Shown: positions 11,740-23,525, counted from the first letter of the stretch. The stretch: DNA of 64,000 bases from Dromiciops gliroides (GCF_019393635.1 NC_057862.1:118870145-118934144); one strand, 5' to 3'. The notes: a model not told the origin generated them from the letters alone. Made by a program: numbers and translations.

Positions 11740-11940
11740 AATCCCGGGCACTATAAAGTTGATTTGCTACCAAGGTCTTCTCCTATGCGACCTCCTGGGC
11801 AAATCTCTAAAAAACTCTGATCCTGTTTTGTCCTCTGTAAAATTGGAATAACCCGTTTCCTAAGGTTGTTATGAGAATCAAGATTTGGCCGTTTTTGAGA
11901 GTTTGTTATAAATTTTCTACATGCATTTTAAAATATACAC
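11740..11940 (+). repeat. MIR-like remnant
   Basis: A degraded MIR order: CCTGGGCAAATCTCT, 'TGTCCTCTGTAAAATTGG' and 'AAGGTTGTTATGAGAATCAAGA'. Between this and the CpG island (11211-11740) I see only unassigned sequence with a C-rich tract at 11592-11620. Confidence 0.55.
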
Positions 11941-12119
11941 CTGAGATTGATTTCTAGGTGTGGCTATCAAACTGATAAATAATTGATTTTATCAGCTGTC
12001 ATCATGGACTCAAAAGTAAAATGGAAGCCTAAATCTAGAGATCAAGTCAGTAAATTCCCACCCTTAATGACTGAGATGAATGGTTCTACGCATCTCTGAT
12101 AGGTCTATCTATTTATGGA

Positions 12120-13020
12120 AAATTGGACAGCAAGATTAAAAAGGACGAACCCCTGGAGTCAGGAGACCTGTGTTCTCTCTTCCGCTTATTAATTGTGTGA
12201 TTTCATACGTGTCAGCCTCTTTGAACTAAGTTTTCTCATTTGTAAAATGGGACTCATGATACTCCCCTCCCCTCCTTTTGAAATAATGTAAAGTGCTTCA
12301 CAACTTTTTTTTTTGGTTCAGATTTGTGTTTTTATTGGTGTAGGGAGCTCTTTGGTGAGTAAAATCAAACCAGATCTGAAACTTTTAGTTTGATAGAGTT
12401 GCCTGGGGGCACTGTAAGGTCAAGTCATTTATCCAGGTTCTTATAATCAGTATAAGCGGCTGTACAGGCCCCATACATGGTCCTGACTTCAAGGAAAGCT
12501 CTTTATCCACCATTGCAGTTGCCTCTCTTTTCTTTAAGTTACTTGCTTGCCAAGTGCTGTTATATAATTATATCCCCAATCTCCTAGCCTGGCACTTTGT
12601 AAAGCTTAATAAATGCTGCTTGATTGATTGAGCTCATCTACTCTCTTCTACCAGTTACTGGTTATTACCACATAAAAATCAGTCCAGTTTCTGTCCTGGG
12701 CTGGACTTCCATTTCCAACTGTTTTATACTACAAAGTCAGCATATCTAAAATGTAAGCCATTTTCCCACAAAATGTGCTCCTCTTCCTCCCATCCTTATT
12801 TCAAATAGGGATCAAATGAGATAATACTTGTGAAGCACTTAGCACAGTGCTTGGCACATAGTAGATACTATACAAATACCTATTTATCCCCTTCCCTTCT
12901 CCAATTTCTGTTGATAGGACCATCTTCCTCTCAGTAACCCAGGATCAAAACTTGAGGCATAAGTCCCCTTTTCCTCTTCTCCCAACATACAGTCATTCAC
13001 TAAACCCTTTTCAACTTCTT
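12120..13020. repeat. Cluster of old MIR/L2 remnants
   Basis: Several diverged pieces abut. 12150-12300 plus is MIR (GGAGTCAGGAGACCTGTG, then 'TTCTCATTTGTAAAATGGGA'). 12385-12530 minus is an old tRNA-SINE (GTCAAGTCATTTATCCAGG). 12560-12630 plus is an L2-type 3' end (GCCTGGCACTTTGTAAAGC then AATAAATGCT). 12810-12890 plus is a MIR 3' end (ATCAAATGAGATAATACTTG, GCACAGTGCTTGGCACATAG). No gene is seen. Confidence 0.55.
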
Positions 13021-13029
13021 TCCTAATCA

Positions 13030-13215
13030 TAGAATCACCTTGATCTCACAGACTTCACAGGTCAGCTTGTCCAACCTGTCTGTAAATAGGAACCAGCTCT
13101 ATAACATTCTTGACAAGTGGTCATCTAGCCTCTGCTCAAACCCTTCCAGTGAATCACCCCATCTTTTCTCTTGTTCTACTGCCTCCACCCTAGGTTATGG
13201 CCTCCAGGCTCACCT
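13030..13215. repeat. CR1/L3-type 3' end remnant
   Basis: 'CATAGAATCACCTTGATCTCACAG...GTCCAACCTGT...CTCTGCTCAAACCCTTCCAGTG' follows the order of CR1/L3 LINE 3' ends (TCATAGAATCATAG, then CATCTAGCC, then CACTTCCAG). The 61-codon frame at 13040 is this repeat. Confidence 0.5.
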
Positions 13216-13473
13216 GGAATTATAATAGCCTCTTGACTGGTATATGAATGGAAGTAAGAGGAAGTAAGCAGAACCTGGAAAATATATCAACTACAGCAAT
13301 GTGAAAGGAAAGAATAACAATAAAAGTAATGCAGAACCTGAGTAATTATAATGACCAGCATTGCCCCTAAAGAAGAGATGCTGGAGTGTACTTCCCTTTC
13401 TCCCATTCTTCTTTGTAAAAACAGAGGGGCTGATGACATATTTTTAAATTTTTTCTTCCTTTTAATTATTTTT

Positions 13474-13620
13474 TTTATTTTTTTAGTGAGGCAATTGGGG
13501 TTAAGTGACTTGCCCAGGGTCACACAGCTAGTAAGTGTTAAGTGTCTGAGGCCGAATTTGAACTCAGGTACTCCTGACTCTAGGGCCGGTGCTCTATCCA
13601 CTGTGCCACCTAGCTGCCCC
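13474..13620 (-). mobile_element. tRNA-derived SINE
   Basis: Antisense copy with a T-rich tail at 13474-13485 and the head at CTAGCTGCCCC. Perfect target duplication CCTTTTAATTATTTTT (13458-13473 and 13621-13636). Confidence 0.93.
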
Positions 13621-13868
13621 CCTTTTAATTATTTTTAAGGGATAGTTTTCTGTGTGGGAAAGGGGATGGGGATATATTGAGAAATGAAGGTCATATAAAA
13701 TAAAGTTATCAATAAAATCATAAAATAAATTTCCTCCTGACTATTTTTCCTAAATCTCTCCCCATACCCTTACCCTCTAATCCATCTTGTGTATGTATTT
13801 GTGTCTGTAAATTTTTCTAAAGCACATTTCTAGTAATGTCATTCTTTTGTTAAGAAACCATCAGATTC

Positions 13869-14025
13869 GGGGCAGCTAGATGGCGCAGTGGTTAAAGCAC
13901 CGGCCCTGAATTCAGGAGTACCTGAGTTCAAATCCGGCCTCAGACACTTGACACTTACTAGCTGTGTGACCCTGGGCAAGTCACTTAACCCCCATTGCCT
14001 GCAAAAAAAATACAACAAACAAACA
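13869..14025 (+). mobile_element. tRNA-derived SINE
   Basis: Sense copy with a tail of A, ACAAC and AAAC units. Perfect 17 bp target duplication AAGAAACCATCAGATTC (13852-13868 and 14026-14042). Confidence 0.95.
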
Positions 14026-14131
14026 AAGAAACCATCAGATTCTCCATTGCCAGCAGGTAAAGGTCAAATTAAATGGATATTCAAAGACCTTCATAATTTG
14101 ACCTCAACTGACCTTTCAAATAGTATTCCCT

Positions 14132-14292
14132 TTGCATGACTGCACATGTACAACTTAAATTGAATCAATTGATTTCTTAGGCAGGGGTGGGGAGAGGAAG
14201 AGAATTTGGAACACACTTTTAAAAAATCAATGTGAAAAATTTGTTTTTACATGTAACTTGGGGAAAATTCTAAATAAATAAGTTTGTTATTA
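14132..14292 (+). mobile_element. Short 5'-truncated L1/HAL1 3' end
   Basis: A 161 bp insertion carrying only the terminal 3'UTR of an L1-type element (AGAATTTGGAACACAC, then TTTTTACATGTAACTTGGGG and AATAAATAA). The target duplication TCAAATAGTATTCCCT is perfect (14116-14131 and 14293-14308), so it is an independent truncated insertion. Confidence 0.85.
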
Positions 14293-14465
14293 TCAAATAG
14301 TATTCCCTACTGTATGTCTTCATGCCCCTGTACTCAGACCAAACAGGCCTAGTTGCTTATTCCCTCAACATGTCCCTAATGTCCTCCCAGCCCATCCAGC
14401 CCACACCTTCTGAAAACCTGCCCATCCTTCTAGACCCTGCTCAAATCTCTTTCAAGAAGTCTTCT

Positions 14466-14616
14466 GGGGGCAGCTAGGTGGTATAGTGGATAAAGCACCA
14501 GCCTTGGGTTCAGGAGGACCTGAGTTCAAATCCGGCCTCAGACACTTGACGCTTGCTGGCTGTGTGACCCTGGGCAAGTCACTTAACCCCCATTGCCCTA
14601 CCAAAAAAAGAAAAAA
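14466..14616 (+). mobile_element. tRNA-derived SINE
   Basis: Sense copy starting GGGGGCAGCTAGGTGGTATAG with tail AAAAAAAGAAAAAA. The flanks AAGAAGTCTTCT and AAAAGTCTTCC are an imperfect duplication. Confidence 0.9.
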
Positions 14617-14689
14617 AGTCTTCCTTCCCTCCTCCCAAACCCAATGTAAACTCTCCTTCTGCTAAACTAGCAGACCTCTGTGTGACTGT

Positions 14690-15020
14690 TATACCTTATA
14701 CCTTGTGATACACCAATAGCTCTATTTACATATGTCATTTCTTTTACTAGACCTATAAGCTCCATGCGGGCAAAGACCATGTCTTATTCATCCATATATT
14801 GCCTCTTCATCAACAGACCATCTACTCAGACCGCTTTATGATTTGCAAACCCCAACAACCCTAGGAGGCAGATGCTATTATTTCTTCATTTTAGAGATGA
14901 AGAAACTGAGGCAGATAGAAGTTAAGTAACTTGACCAGGGTCGCAAAGCTACTGAGTGAGACCACATTTGAACTCCCGTCTTCCTGAATCCAGATCTAGA
15001 GCTCTATGGCTCCACCTGGT
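14690..15020. repeat. L2 3' end and antisense MIR remnants
   Basis: 14735-14830 plus has the L2-like series 'ACCTATAAGCTCCATGCGGG' and AAAGACCATGTCTTATTC. 14850-15010 minus has the MIR series 'AACCCTAGGAGGCAGATGCTATTATTTC', GAAACTGAGGCAGATAGAAG and AGTAACTTGACCAGGGTCGC. The 66-codon frame at 14956-15156 starts in this repeat. Confidence 0.6.
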
Positions 15021-16080
15021 CATAGAGTCCACTAGACATTTAATAACTTGTTTTGAGCAAATGTGGAAGTACCCATTCTACATACAGCAAGATTTAGAGA
15101 TACCTCATGATGATCTACCTAGTATTTGTATTCATCAGGAAGTGACCAATTTATAATTCAACAAGTGACTAATAGTCTGAGGCAAGTAGTTCAACATGCC
15201 AAGGTTATACCATAATCTGACCTTGAACTATAATTTCATGCTTCATAAAATTGCAGTATTCCATGGATGATTTAGGGCTGGCATACTCTTCCCTCTCACC
15301 AGGAAATGGTTCTGCCAGACAATCTCAAAAGAATTAGCCTTGCTACTGATTCTTCAAAAACAAAACAAAAGCCTCCTCAAATCTTAACGACTTTTGAATG
15401 TAATGTTCTATAGAAATCTCATTTTAAAAAAACTATCCTCAAAAGTTTTTTTAAAAGTGACTCTAATATATAAGGCTTCTTGTGTTGAAATACAACGCGT
15501 TCTTTCCTCTAAGAAAGTCAGTAAAGGCCTGGTGATGGTTTCTCTGTTTAGTTTCCAAGGGCTAGGCTAGCTAAATTCAATAAGGCTCATTACCAGGTTA
15601 TCCATAGGTTGTATCTTTCAACCACAGTGACTAGCAAAGTTGGTGGTTTGAGGGCAAATACTTCAAACTGACCTCAATCCATTTAGGCCCCAGGACCCCA
15701 CTGACCTTAACAACCAGACAGGTCGAGGGATGTTTATCATCGAGAAGCTTAGAATAGTTTCTGAGATACAGTCCATATCACTCTCTTCCTCCTATTCAAT
15801 TTTGAGCATAGCTCCTGACCCTCAGCACTGCTGGTCCAATATATAGACATACTGATTCATTTTATTTACTACCCATCTAATCAATTGGAGAGTTGCTATT
15901 CTTCAGCCACTTGGATTTTCTTAATGCGGATTTCTAGGCCAGTCTCTTCAGAGTGTCTGTCCACCTTATTGAGAAAGCCCTATAGTATTCTGTGACTTGA
16001 ATCATTCAGTCATCTGCAAATAAGAGTAGCTGAAGGACCTCTTCCATTTAAATTCTGTACAGATTATCAAGTCAGATCAA
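15021..16080. other. Unassigned non-coding sequence
   Basis: About 1 kb with no repeat, exon or RNA gene that I recognise. No frame of useful length is present. Confidence 0.4.
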
Positions 16081-16240
16081 GTCAAGAAGCATTTATTATA
16101 TGTTTATGATGTGCCAAGCACTGTATTAAATGCTGGGAATACAACTACAAGAAAAAAGAAAGTAGTTCCTGCCTTCAAGGCTTTTATTTTCTTTTGGGGA
16201 AAGACAATATATAAAAGGAGTTTGGTGGGGAGCTAGTATA
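16080..16240 (+). repeat. Dispersed old repeat, family not named
   Basis: The series 'AAGCATTTATTATATG', GTGCCAAGCACTGTATTAAATGCTGGG, then CCTGCCTTCAAGG recurs at ~21040-21180, ~49255-49345 and ~54505-54620. Order and divergence suggest an ancient mammalian interspersed element. I cannot assign its class from sequence alone. Confidence 0.5.
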
Positions 16241-16960
16241 AGGATCGTGGCAAAGTCCAGAGAATCAGAAGCAAGAATGAGAGAGGAACAAAGTATAGAT
16301 GGTCTAGGCCCCTCTTCAAAATGGGGGTTCTAGGAGAAGCTCACCAGTGTGAGAAAGGTACCATATGGGTTGAAGAATGTTCCAAGATTAAGTCACATGC
16401 ACTATATAACTAGCTGATAGCTTTGGCAAGCATACTTAACCCTTTTTAAAGTACATCACTTGATATTAATAGTCAAATAAATCATTGAACAAGATTATTT
16501 TTGTGGTTGTACCTTTGAAGAAACCTTTGAAGAAAACATCTTGCTGGAAGAGACCCTTCAAGGTTGTATTTTGCTCTACCAGAGCGAACGCTTTTGTAAT
16601 TTCAAAAAAGGATGATGCTCTCTGTTGCATACTATGAAGATATGATCTGCTATAGAAATACATCTACAAAAAACATGCCTCGTTCCTTCACATCTTTTCA
16701 TCAAGGATACTCTCATTTTGTGTTTAGATTATTTTACAAATATTTTATAGGGATGAGAAAGTTGGTCAGTTTATGAAGGAGGCCAACATCTATTAAAAAA
16801 AAAAAAAGAACCAGGTCTTGACAGTGAATCGGGAAGATTAGGAAAGGTAAGAGGCAACAATAGTGCAATGGAAAGACCATCTCTAGATTTTTTGACTCTA
16901 CTCTTTCCTCTTCTCCTCCTACCTGTTTGACTACTCCTTCTCTGTCTCCTTTCTGGATCT
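16241..16960. other. Unassigned non-coding sequence
   Basis: No repeat or exon recognised. The frames at 16466-16663 minus and 16734-16973 minus lack domains and include low-complexity stretches (poly-F from A-runs on plus). Confidence 0.4.
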
Positions 16961-18110
16961 GCATCCACCTCACACCTGCTAACTGTAGGAGTCCCCTAAA
17001 GCTCTGTCTTGGACTTTCTTCTCTTCTTCCTCTAGATTATTTCTCTTGGTGATCTCATCAGTTCCCATGGTTTCAATTATCATCTCTAGGGAAATGATTC
17101 TCAGATCCAATCATCCAGTCCTAACCTCTCTGCTGACCTCTAGTCTCCCACCTACAATGGCCTATTGGACATCTTGAACTCCATATCCCTTAGACATCTT
17201 AAACTCAATGTGTCCAAAACTGAAATCACTTTCTTCCCACACACTTTCTTCCCCTCTTCCTAACTTTCCTATTACCATCAAAGGTACCACCATCTTCCCA
17301 GTCACCCAGGCTCCCAATCTAGGGGTTATCCTTACCTTCTCTCTTACTCCTGCTATCCATTCAGTTGTCAAGTCCTGTGGTTTCTGCCTTCTCTCTTCTG
17401 ACACTGCCACTATTCTGCTCCAGGCCCATATCACCTCACGCCTTGATTACTACAATAACTTGCTGGTTTATCTCCCTACCCCAAGTCTCTCCTCTTTCTA
17501 GTCTATCCAGCTGACAAACTGGTAGTCCTAAAATGAAGGTCTGACTTCATAACCACCCCCCCCCACTTTCAATAAACTCTATTAACTCTATCATCCCCAG
17601 AATCAAATGAAAAATCCTTTGGCTTTTAAAGCTCTACATAACCTGGCCCCTTCCTACCTTTCCAGTCTTTTACCTTACTCCCCTCTACATTCTCTGGGAT
17701 CCAATGACACTGGCCTCGCTACTAGTTCTAGAACATGGCACTCCATCTCCTGACTCCAAGTGTTTTCACTGGCCATCCCATCCCCCATGCCTGAAATTCT
17801 CTCTCCTCCTCTCTGCCCCGTGTTTTGCCTGACTTCTTCCTTCATGTTCCAACTAAATTTCCACCTTCTGGAAGAGGCCTTTCCCAGTCTTTCTTGATCT
17901 TTGTGCCTTTTCTTGAGATTACTCCCAGTTTACTCTAGCATGTATCTTGTTCATACACAGTTCTTTGCATGTTGTCTCCCCCCATTCAATTTAGAGCTCC
18001 TTAAGAGCACAGACTGGGTTTTGCCCTTTTTGTTTGTTTGTTTCCCTAGCATTATGCTTCTATGCAAAATGCTACTTGACCGACTGACAGATTCAGCACA
18101 TTGGGCCGGC
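16961..18110 (+). mobile_element. L2 LINE fragment, reverse transcriptase C-terminal part
   Basis: A plus-strand L2-type ORF2 remnant. Recognisable landmarks in order are: AGGAGTCCCCTAAAGCTCTG, 'GGTGATCTCATCAGTTCCCATGG', CAAACTCAATGTGTCCAAAAC, CACCATCTTCCCAGTCACCC, 'TCAAGTCCTGTGGTTTCTGCC', CTTGATTACTACAATAACTTGC, then a 3' section 'CTCTACATAACCTGGCCCC' ... TTTCTTGATC. Frames 17162-17434 and 17208-17501 are remnants of this region. It is inactive, with stops and frameshifts throughout. Confidence 0.8.
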
Positions 18111-18204
18111 CATTATTTATAATTGTATATCGTGAGCATTTTGAATTGATGGAAAGTTTTAAAAGGAAATGAGCAGTTGTGATTCCCTATTCTAGTTAAA
18201 CTTT

Positions 18205-18207
<3 letters not shown>

Positions 18208-18235
<28 letters not shown>

Positions 18236-18381
18236 TTTTTTTTTTTTTTAGGCAATGGGGGTTAAGTGACTTGCCCAGGGTCACACAGCTAGTAAGTGTC
18301 AAGTGTCTGAGACCGGATTTGAACTCAGGTACTCCTGAATCCAGGGCCGGTGCTTTAACCACTGCACCATCTAGCTGCCCC
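18208..18381 (-). mobile_element. tRNA-derived SINE with (TTTA)n tail
   Basis: Antisense copy whose A-tail has become (TTTA)n plus poly-T at 18208-18250. Perfect target duplication GTTAAACTTTTTA (18195-18207 and 18382-18394). Confidence 0.93.
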
Positions 18382-18639
18382 GTTAAACTTTTTATAAAAA
18401 ATTATTATTCTTAGTAAGTTTGCTTTCTTTCCTTCCTTTCTACCCTCCCCCTCTTTCCCCTAGCAATTGCATGGATCCAATTCAGCCTTCATCTTGACAC
18501 AAATAAAGCACCTGTAAATAATGCTGATTTCACAGATCTGTAATAATTTACTTCATTGGGTTAATGTTTTTTTTTTCTTAACTATAAATTAAAAATGTAA
18601 AAAAAATATTCTTCACTTTTCTCAGTTGATAAGATCTGG

Positions 18640-18865
18640 GTTCAAGTCCCTGTGCCACTGGTAACCTGGGAAATCAGAGGGGCTGAATTGGAGTCCTTGC
18701 TTCTCCATTTACTAATTAAGTCACTTTGGACAAGTTACTTAACTTATTTGAACCCTATCTTCCTCATCTGTAATGTGAAAGCAATAAAATAACCCACCTG
18801 GCAGTGTTATGAGGAAGGTGCTTGGTAAGTGGCAAAGTGCTATGTAAATTTGAGCTTTTGTTAAA
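18640..18865 (+). repeat. MIR/CORE-SINE remnant
   Basis: Sense MIR order: 'CATTTACTAATTAAGTCACTTTGG', CAAGTTACTTAACTTA, 'CCTCATCTGTAATGTGAAAG', CAGTGTTATGAGGAAGG, then GGCAAAGTGCTATGTAAA. Confidence 0.7.
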
Positions 18866-18954
18866 GGTCTTTATTCTTGGCCAACAGTGAGATACAAGTC
18901 AAGTATCATTGGGGGCCAGAATTTGTTGAGATCCTGTTTGATAAATGTGTGTAT

Positions 18955-19039
18955 GCATAGGTGTGTGTGTGTGTGTGTGTGTGGATACATATGCCTGTGT
19001 GTATATATGTATATGCTTTTGTGTATTTATATGCATATA

Positions 19040-19070
<31 letters not shown>

Positions 19071-19071
19071 G

Positions 19072-19118
<47 letters not shown>

Positions 19119-19121
19119 TGG

Positions 19122-19152
<31 letters not shown>

Positions 19153-19160
19153 CTGGGTGT
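18955..19160. repeat. Compound (GT)n/(AT)n microsatellite
   Basis: GT runs at 18961-18983 and 19040-19053, a long TA run at ~19078-19116, GT at 19123-19136 and TA at 19137-19152. Overlapping frames 18887-19225 encode only C/V/Y/I repeats and are not genes. Confidence 0.95.
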
Positions 19161-19926
19161 TGTTCATCTTGGCACTTTACCCATCTTTATTAAAAATAAC
19201 AAAAATGCAAAAGGTTTCTGAGTAGGCATGGGGTTTTGCTGTGAAGGCAAATGTTTAATAGGAATACATACATAATTTTCATAAAAATAATCAGAGATTT
19301 ATTTTAATGTTAGAGGCAGCATTCGCATTTGAGTTACCCACTGATTGACAGAGTTTTAATGCAAGCATACCAGGTGTGATATATACTGTTTTTATAACAT
19401 GCTCTCATAATACTTCAGCCCAGTCATCTCTAAACAGAGGTAAGGAAATCTGAAAGCCACTGTTGATAATATTGTGTCTTCCCTGACCTCCTGAGGATGT
19501 CTTATCTAGTTTTCCTTGCAAGATATATGAGAAGCTTAATTTGGTCCCTGGTGCCTTTCAGAGAATTGGCAGATATTATTCAAGTGTGGTCCTAGGAACA
19601 GACTGTATCTACTTTCCAAGAACTAGACTAGATAACTGTGGAGTACCTCATCACCAGTAGGCTATCCTCTTGTTGATTCTTTGGCCTTGACAACCCAGGG
19701 ATTGGAAACAACCAAAAACTGCATTTCCAGAAGTTTGGAGTCTGTTCTAATCCCTATTAGTTGCTTTATGCTAACAAGTTGATTTATTTTGCTTGACTGT
19801 ACTTACAAGAGAGAGGATTAAATGGGGTGGGGGTGGGGAAGGGAAGATAATCATTGGTCAGTGTGTCATACCAAAAAAAAAAAAAAGAAAGAAAGCATCA
19901 ATAAAACAGATAGAAAGAAAACAACA
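19161..19926. other. Unassigned non-coding sequence
   Basis: No repeat family or exon recognised apart from A-rich tracts near 19870-19890. Confidence 0.4.
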
Positions 19927-20100
19927 GGGGCAGCTAGGTGGTGCAGTGGATAGAGTACTGGCCCTGGAGTCAGGAGGACCTGAGTTCAAATCCTGCCTCA
20001 GACACTTAACACTTATTAGCTGTGTCATCCTGGGCAAGTCACTTAACCCCAATTGCCTCACTAAAAAAGAAAGAAAGAAAGAAAAAGAAAATAAGAAAAA
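19927..20100 (+). mobile_element. tRNA-derived SINE with GAAA-rich tail
   Basis: Sense copy from GGGGCAGCTAGGTGG to a tail of GAAA units (20068-20100). It sits in A/G-rich flanks, so the target duplication cannot be defined. Frames 19793-20110 are this SINE on both strands. Confidence 0.9.
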
Positions 20101-20224
20101 AGATATATAGATATTATCAGGTCAATAAAGACATTTTTAGTTCGTGTAGTTTGTGTTGATATTAGCCAGTGGTTTCAGAAATTCATCTCTCTTCTCTCTC
20201 CATTCCACTCCCATAAACTCACAA

Positions 20225-20365
20225 GTCTTGTTGGCATTAAATTCCCCTAATAGAATGTGAGCTTCTTGGTGGCAGGGTCTATTTTGACTTTGTCTTTTTC
20301 TTCCCAGAGTTCAGCACAGTACCTGGTACAAATAAAGAACTTAATAGATTCTTGTTGGATTGACA
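20225..20365 (+). repeat. L2-type 3' end
   Basis: 'CCCTAATAGAATGTGAGCTTC', GGCAGGGTCTATTTTG, then CAGAGTTCAGCACAGTACCTGG and TAATAGATTCTTG is the standard L2 3' end order. Confidence 0.65.
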
Positions 20366-20444
20366 CCACACTGTATATACTCCATGTTATTGGAAAAACC
20401 TGTCTGACTGTACACAACCAGGTGATTTGAAAAAGGCACCCATA

Positions 20445-20597
20445 GAGCAGCTAGGTGGTACAGTGGATAAAGCACCAGCCCTGGATTCAGGAGGGCCTGA
20501 GTTCAAGTCCAGCCTCAGACCCTTGACATTTACTAGCTGTGTGACCTTGGCCAAGTCACTTAACTCTCCTTGCTGGGGGGGGGGGGGGAGAAAATGA
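20445..20597 (+). mobile_element. tRNA-derived SINE with G-tract
   Basis: Sense copy with its tail replaced by a 14-base G run followed by AGAAAATGA. Target duplication CACCCATA (20437-20444 and 20598-20605). The homopolymer is a likely site of assembly error. Confidence 0.88.
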
Positions 20598-20679
20598 CAC
20601 CCATATCATTAACCAGTCATTTCCTGACCTGAGATACTGTCCATTTAATTTCTTGTGATGTTTAATGCTTGCTTTTTCT

Positions 20680-20820
20680 ATCGTGTGTGTATGCATGTAT
20701 ATGTATGTATATATGTATATACACATGTGTATACTCATATATGAATAATATATATGGAGAGAAAGACAGGAAGAGGGAGAGAGGCAGAGATAGAGACAGA
20801 GACAGAGAAAGAAATTTGAA
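20680..20820. repeat. Simple repeats TG/TA and GAGA
   Basis: Alternating TGTATATGTATG units to 20745, then purine-rich GAGA/GACAGA units at 20756-20812. Confidence 0.85.
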
Positions 20821-20957
20821 GCCTCTCTTTAGCATATAAGCCTTTTGTCCCCTTCATTTCTTAAACATGAGTCACATTTTCCAACATAATTTTCATGATC
20901 CTACCCATGCTCATTTTCATATTGAAATCACCTAGTAGTTTATTTTTATGTGTTTTT

Positions 20958-20996
20958 GTGTGCGCACGCGCACACACACACGCGCATGTGTGTGTG
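20958..20996. repeat. Alternating purine-pyrimidine inverted tract
   Basis: GTGTGCGCACGCGCACACAC followed by ACGCGCATGTGTGTGTG. It alternates purine and pyrimidine throughout and is partly self-complementary, the composition that favours Z-DNA or a hairpin. Confidence 0.8.
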
Positions 20997-21034
20997 AACT
21001 CATGAGAACAAAGTAAGCAAGACCAAGAATAAAA

Positions 21035-21425
21035 ATAAACTTCAAATCAACAAACATTATTAAGTACCTAGTCAGCTAGGCAATGTGCTAAGTGCTGAGG
21101 AATACAAAGAAAGGGAAAATTAGTCCCTGTTTTCAAGAGCTAACATTCTAAAAGGGGAAGCAAAAATGCAAATAGTTATGTACAAACAAGAGACATACAA
21201 GATAAATTAACGATAATCCCAGCAGAAAGGCACTGGCATTAAGGGGAAATGGGAGGGGCCTCTTGTAGAAGGTAAGACTTCAGTTGAGACTGGAATAAAC
21301 CCCAGGAAGCAGAGATGAGGAGGGAAAGAATCTTAGCCATGAGGGATAGCCAATGAAAACACTTGGAGCTGAGAGATGCAATGTTAAGAAATCACAAGGA
21401 GGTGAGTGTCACTGAATCATAGAGT
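21035..21425 (+). repeat. Dispersed old repeat, longer copy
   Basis: Longest local copy of the element at 16080. It starts with 'CAACAAACATTATTAAG', GGCAATGTGCTAAGTGCTGAGG and continues with GGAAGCAGAGATGAGGAGGG, 'GAGGGATAGCCAATGAAAAC' and GAGTGTCACTGAATCATAGAG. Diverged; no coding frame. Confidence 0.5.
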
Positions 21426-22250
21426 ATATGGAACAGTGTAAATACAGAGAACAACAGCCACAGCAAAATGAAACTCAGTATTGTGTAATTATACTGACTA
21501 AACATGACATGGAAGAAGAGATGAAAAAAATACATTTGCACACCTTTTTTTTTTTTTTTTCCGGGGGACCTGGGTACTATGGGTATAGAACATTGACACA
21601 TTTGTCATGATGGTTAGTTTTGCTAAACTATTCTTTTATTTTTCCCCCTTTGTTATGAAGGATGGCCTCTAGGTAGGAGGAAAGAAAGATATATGAAGGT
21701 TCTATCAAGACCAAATATATTAATAAATACTAAAACCATTCTTAAAGTATATGTTAGTTGGATTTGAAGGGTCTTATAGACTTCTTATAGCATTACATAC
21801 TTCATAATAGATTTTCTCTAGCCTTTCATCCTTTGCAAAAGATATGGGGATAGAAGTGAAAATCATTTTCTGTTAGTTTTTTTTAAAATGTACTATAGTA
21901 TGAGCCAACCAAATATTCTAAAAAATTATTTTTCTTGTTGCCTTTGGAGATATGATAAAGCCAACTTTACCAGCTTTTTAATTTGTCTAAGAACAACCCA
22001 CGAGCCATCCCTCCTTTTAGCTGCAACTTCCTTTTTTCTTCTAGTCTAATAGTCAAGTTTCATATAATTCTTTTCTTCCAGTAGTTAGACCATTCATCAG
22101 GCTCTGGACAAGAGTATCAAATTTAGAGTACCGCTACTTAAGTTAATGCTAATAGTGTAAAAATGTGATTCTCAGCATTCTTTTCCATGATTCTGCAGCT
22201 GTCACTGGGGAAGTAGAAGGAGACCACATTGACTGAGAAACATTGTGTAT
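21426..22250. other. Unassigned non-coding sequence
   Basis: No recognised repeat apart from a T17 tract at 21545-21561. The two opposing frames at 21392-21610 share that tract and are not credible genes. Confidence 0.4.
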
Positions 22251-22254
22251 TTTT

Positions 22255-22308
22255 TTTATATTGCACCTACCTTGCAAGGTGGTTGTGAGAATCAAATGAG
22301 ATAATAGG
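22255..22308 (+). repeat. MIR remnant, left part split by HAL1-like A
   Basis: CACCTACCTTGCAAGGTGG TTGTGAGAATCAAATGAGATAATAG is the MIR 3' core. Its continuation (GCTTAGCATAGTGCCTGGCACATAG) appears at 25344-25410, beyond the HAL1-like insertion and the adjacent SINE, so one MIR was split by both. Confidence 0.75.
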
Positions 22309-23416
22309 TTTTTTTTCTCTTGCAACAAACATTTATTTTATTTTATTTTCCAGTTACATGTAAGGGTAGTTTTCAATATTCGTTTTCACAAAATTTAGAG
22401 TTCCAAATTTTTCTCCCTCCCTCCCTTTCCACCCCCCTCCACAAGACAGCAACCAGGTTATATATGTACAATCCACAAGTGCTCTTTTTATCAATTCTTT
22501 CTATGGGGATGGATAATAAGCTTCATCATTAGTCCCTTGGGATTGTCTTAGATCATTGCATTGCTGAGAGCAGTTAAGTCATTCACAATTGCTCACTGAA
22601 CAGTACTGCTGTCACTATACACAGTGTCTTCCCAGCTTTGCTCACTTCACTATACATCAGTTCATGAGTCTTTCCAGGTTTTTCTGGGATCATCCTGTTT
22701 GTCATTTCCTATAGCACAATACCATTCCACCACAATCATATACCACAGCTTCTTCAGTCATTCCTCAATTGATGGACATTCCCTTGATTCTCAATTCTTA
22801 GCCACCACTAAGAGTTGCTGTAAATACTTTCTGTACAATTTTTCCCCCTTTTCTCTTTTTCATGATTACTATTGTTAACTGTTTCCCTTCCATCTTATTC
22901 CCTTCCCCATGATATTTATTCTATTATCCATCTTCTTTTGTCCTATCCCCCTTCAAAAGCGATTTCCTTCTGTCTGTCCCCTCCCCCAATCGGCCCTTCC
23001 TTCTTTTGCCCATCTCTCTCTATCCCCTTCCCCTCCTATTTTCCTGCAGGGTTAGATAGATTACTCTACCTAATTGAGTGTGTATGTTATTCCCTCCTTG
23101 AGCCAATTATGATGAGATTGAGGTCTTTGAGCCAGTTCTGATGAGTGTTAGGCTCATATACTGCCCATCTTAAATAGATTGCTCTACCCAGTTGGGTGTA
23201 TGTATTAATCCATCCTTGAGGCAACTCTGATGAGTTTAAGATCTTTGAGCCTTTTCTGATGAGTGTAAAATTCATTTACTACCCTGCTCCTCCCCCATCT
23301 CTTCCCCTACTCCATAAACCTTTTCCTGTTTCTTTCATGTAGGATTTCACCTCTGCCCTTCTCCTTCCCCCAGTGCATTCCCCTCAACCCTCAATTTAAC
23401 CCTAAAGGTGTCATCA

Positions 23417-23525
23417 TGGGGCAGCTAGGTGACACAGTGGACAAAGCATCCACCCTGGACCCAGGGGGATCCCAGCCAAAACCCAGCCTCAGACACAAGA
23501 CCCACTGCACAACCCCAGGTATGTC
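23417..23525 (+). repeat. SINE-like fossil inside the HAL1-like 3'UTR
   Basis: GGGGCAGCTAGGTGACACAGTGG at the left end and AAACCCAGCCTCAGACAC in the middle match the marsupial SINE, but the rest is diverged. The same fossil is present at the equivalent place in copy B (~52055-52170, opposite strand), and no target duplication flanks it. It is therefore a component of the element rather than a separate insertion. Confidence 0.75.

Noticed and set aside
18887..19225. Cys/Val/Tyr/Ile repeat proteins
   Set aside because: Direct translation of the (GT)n/(AT)n microsatellite.
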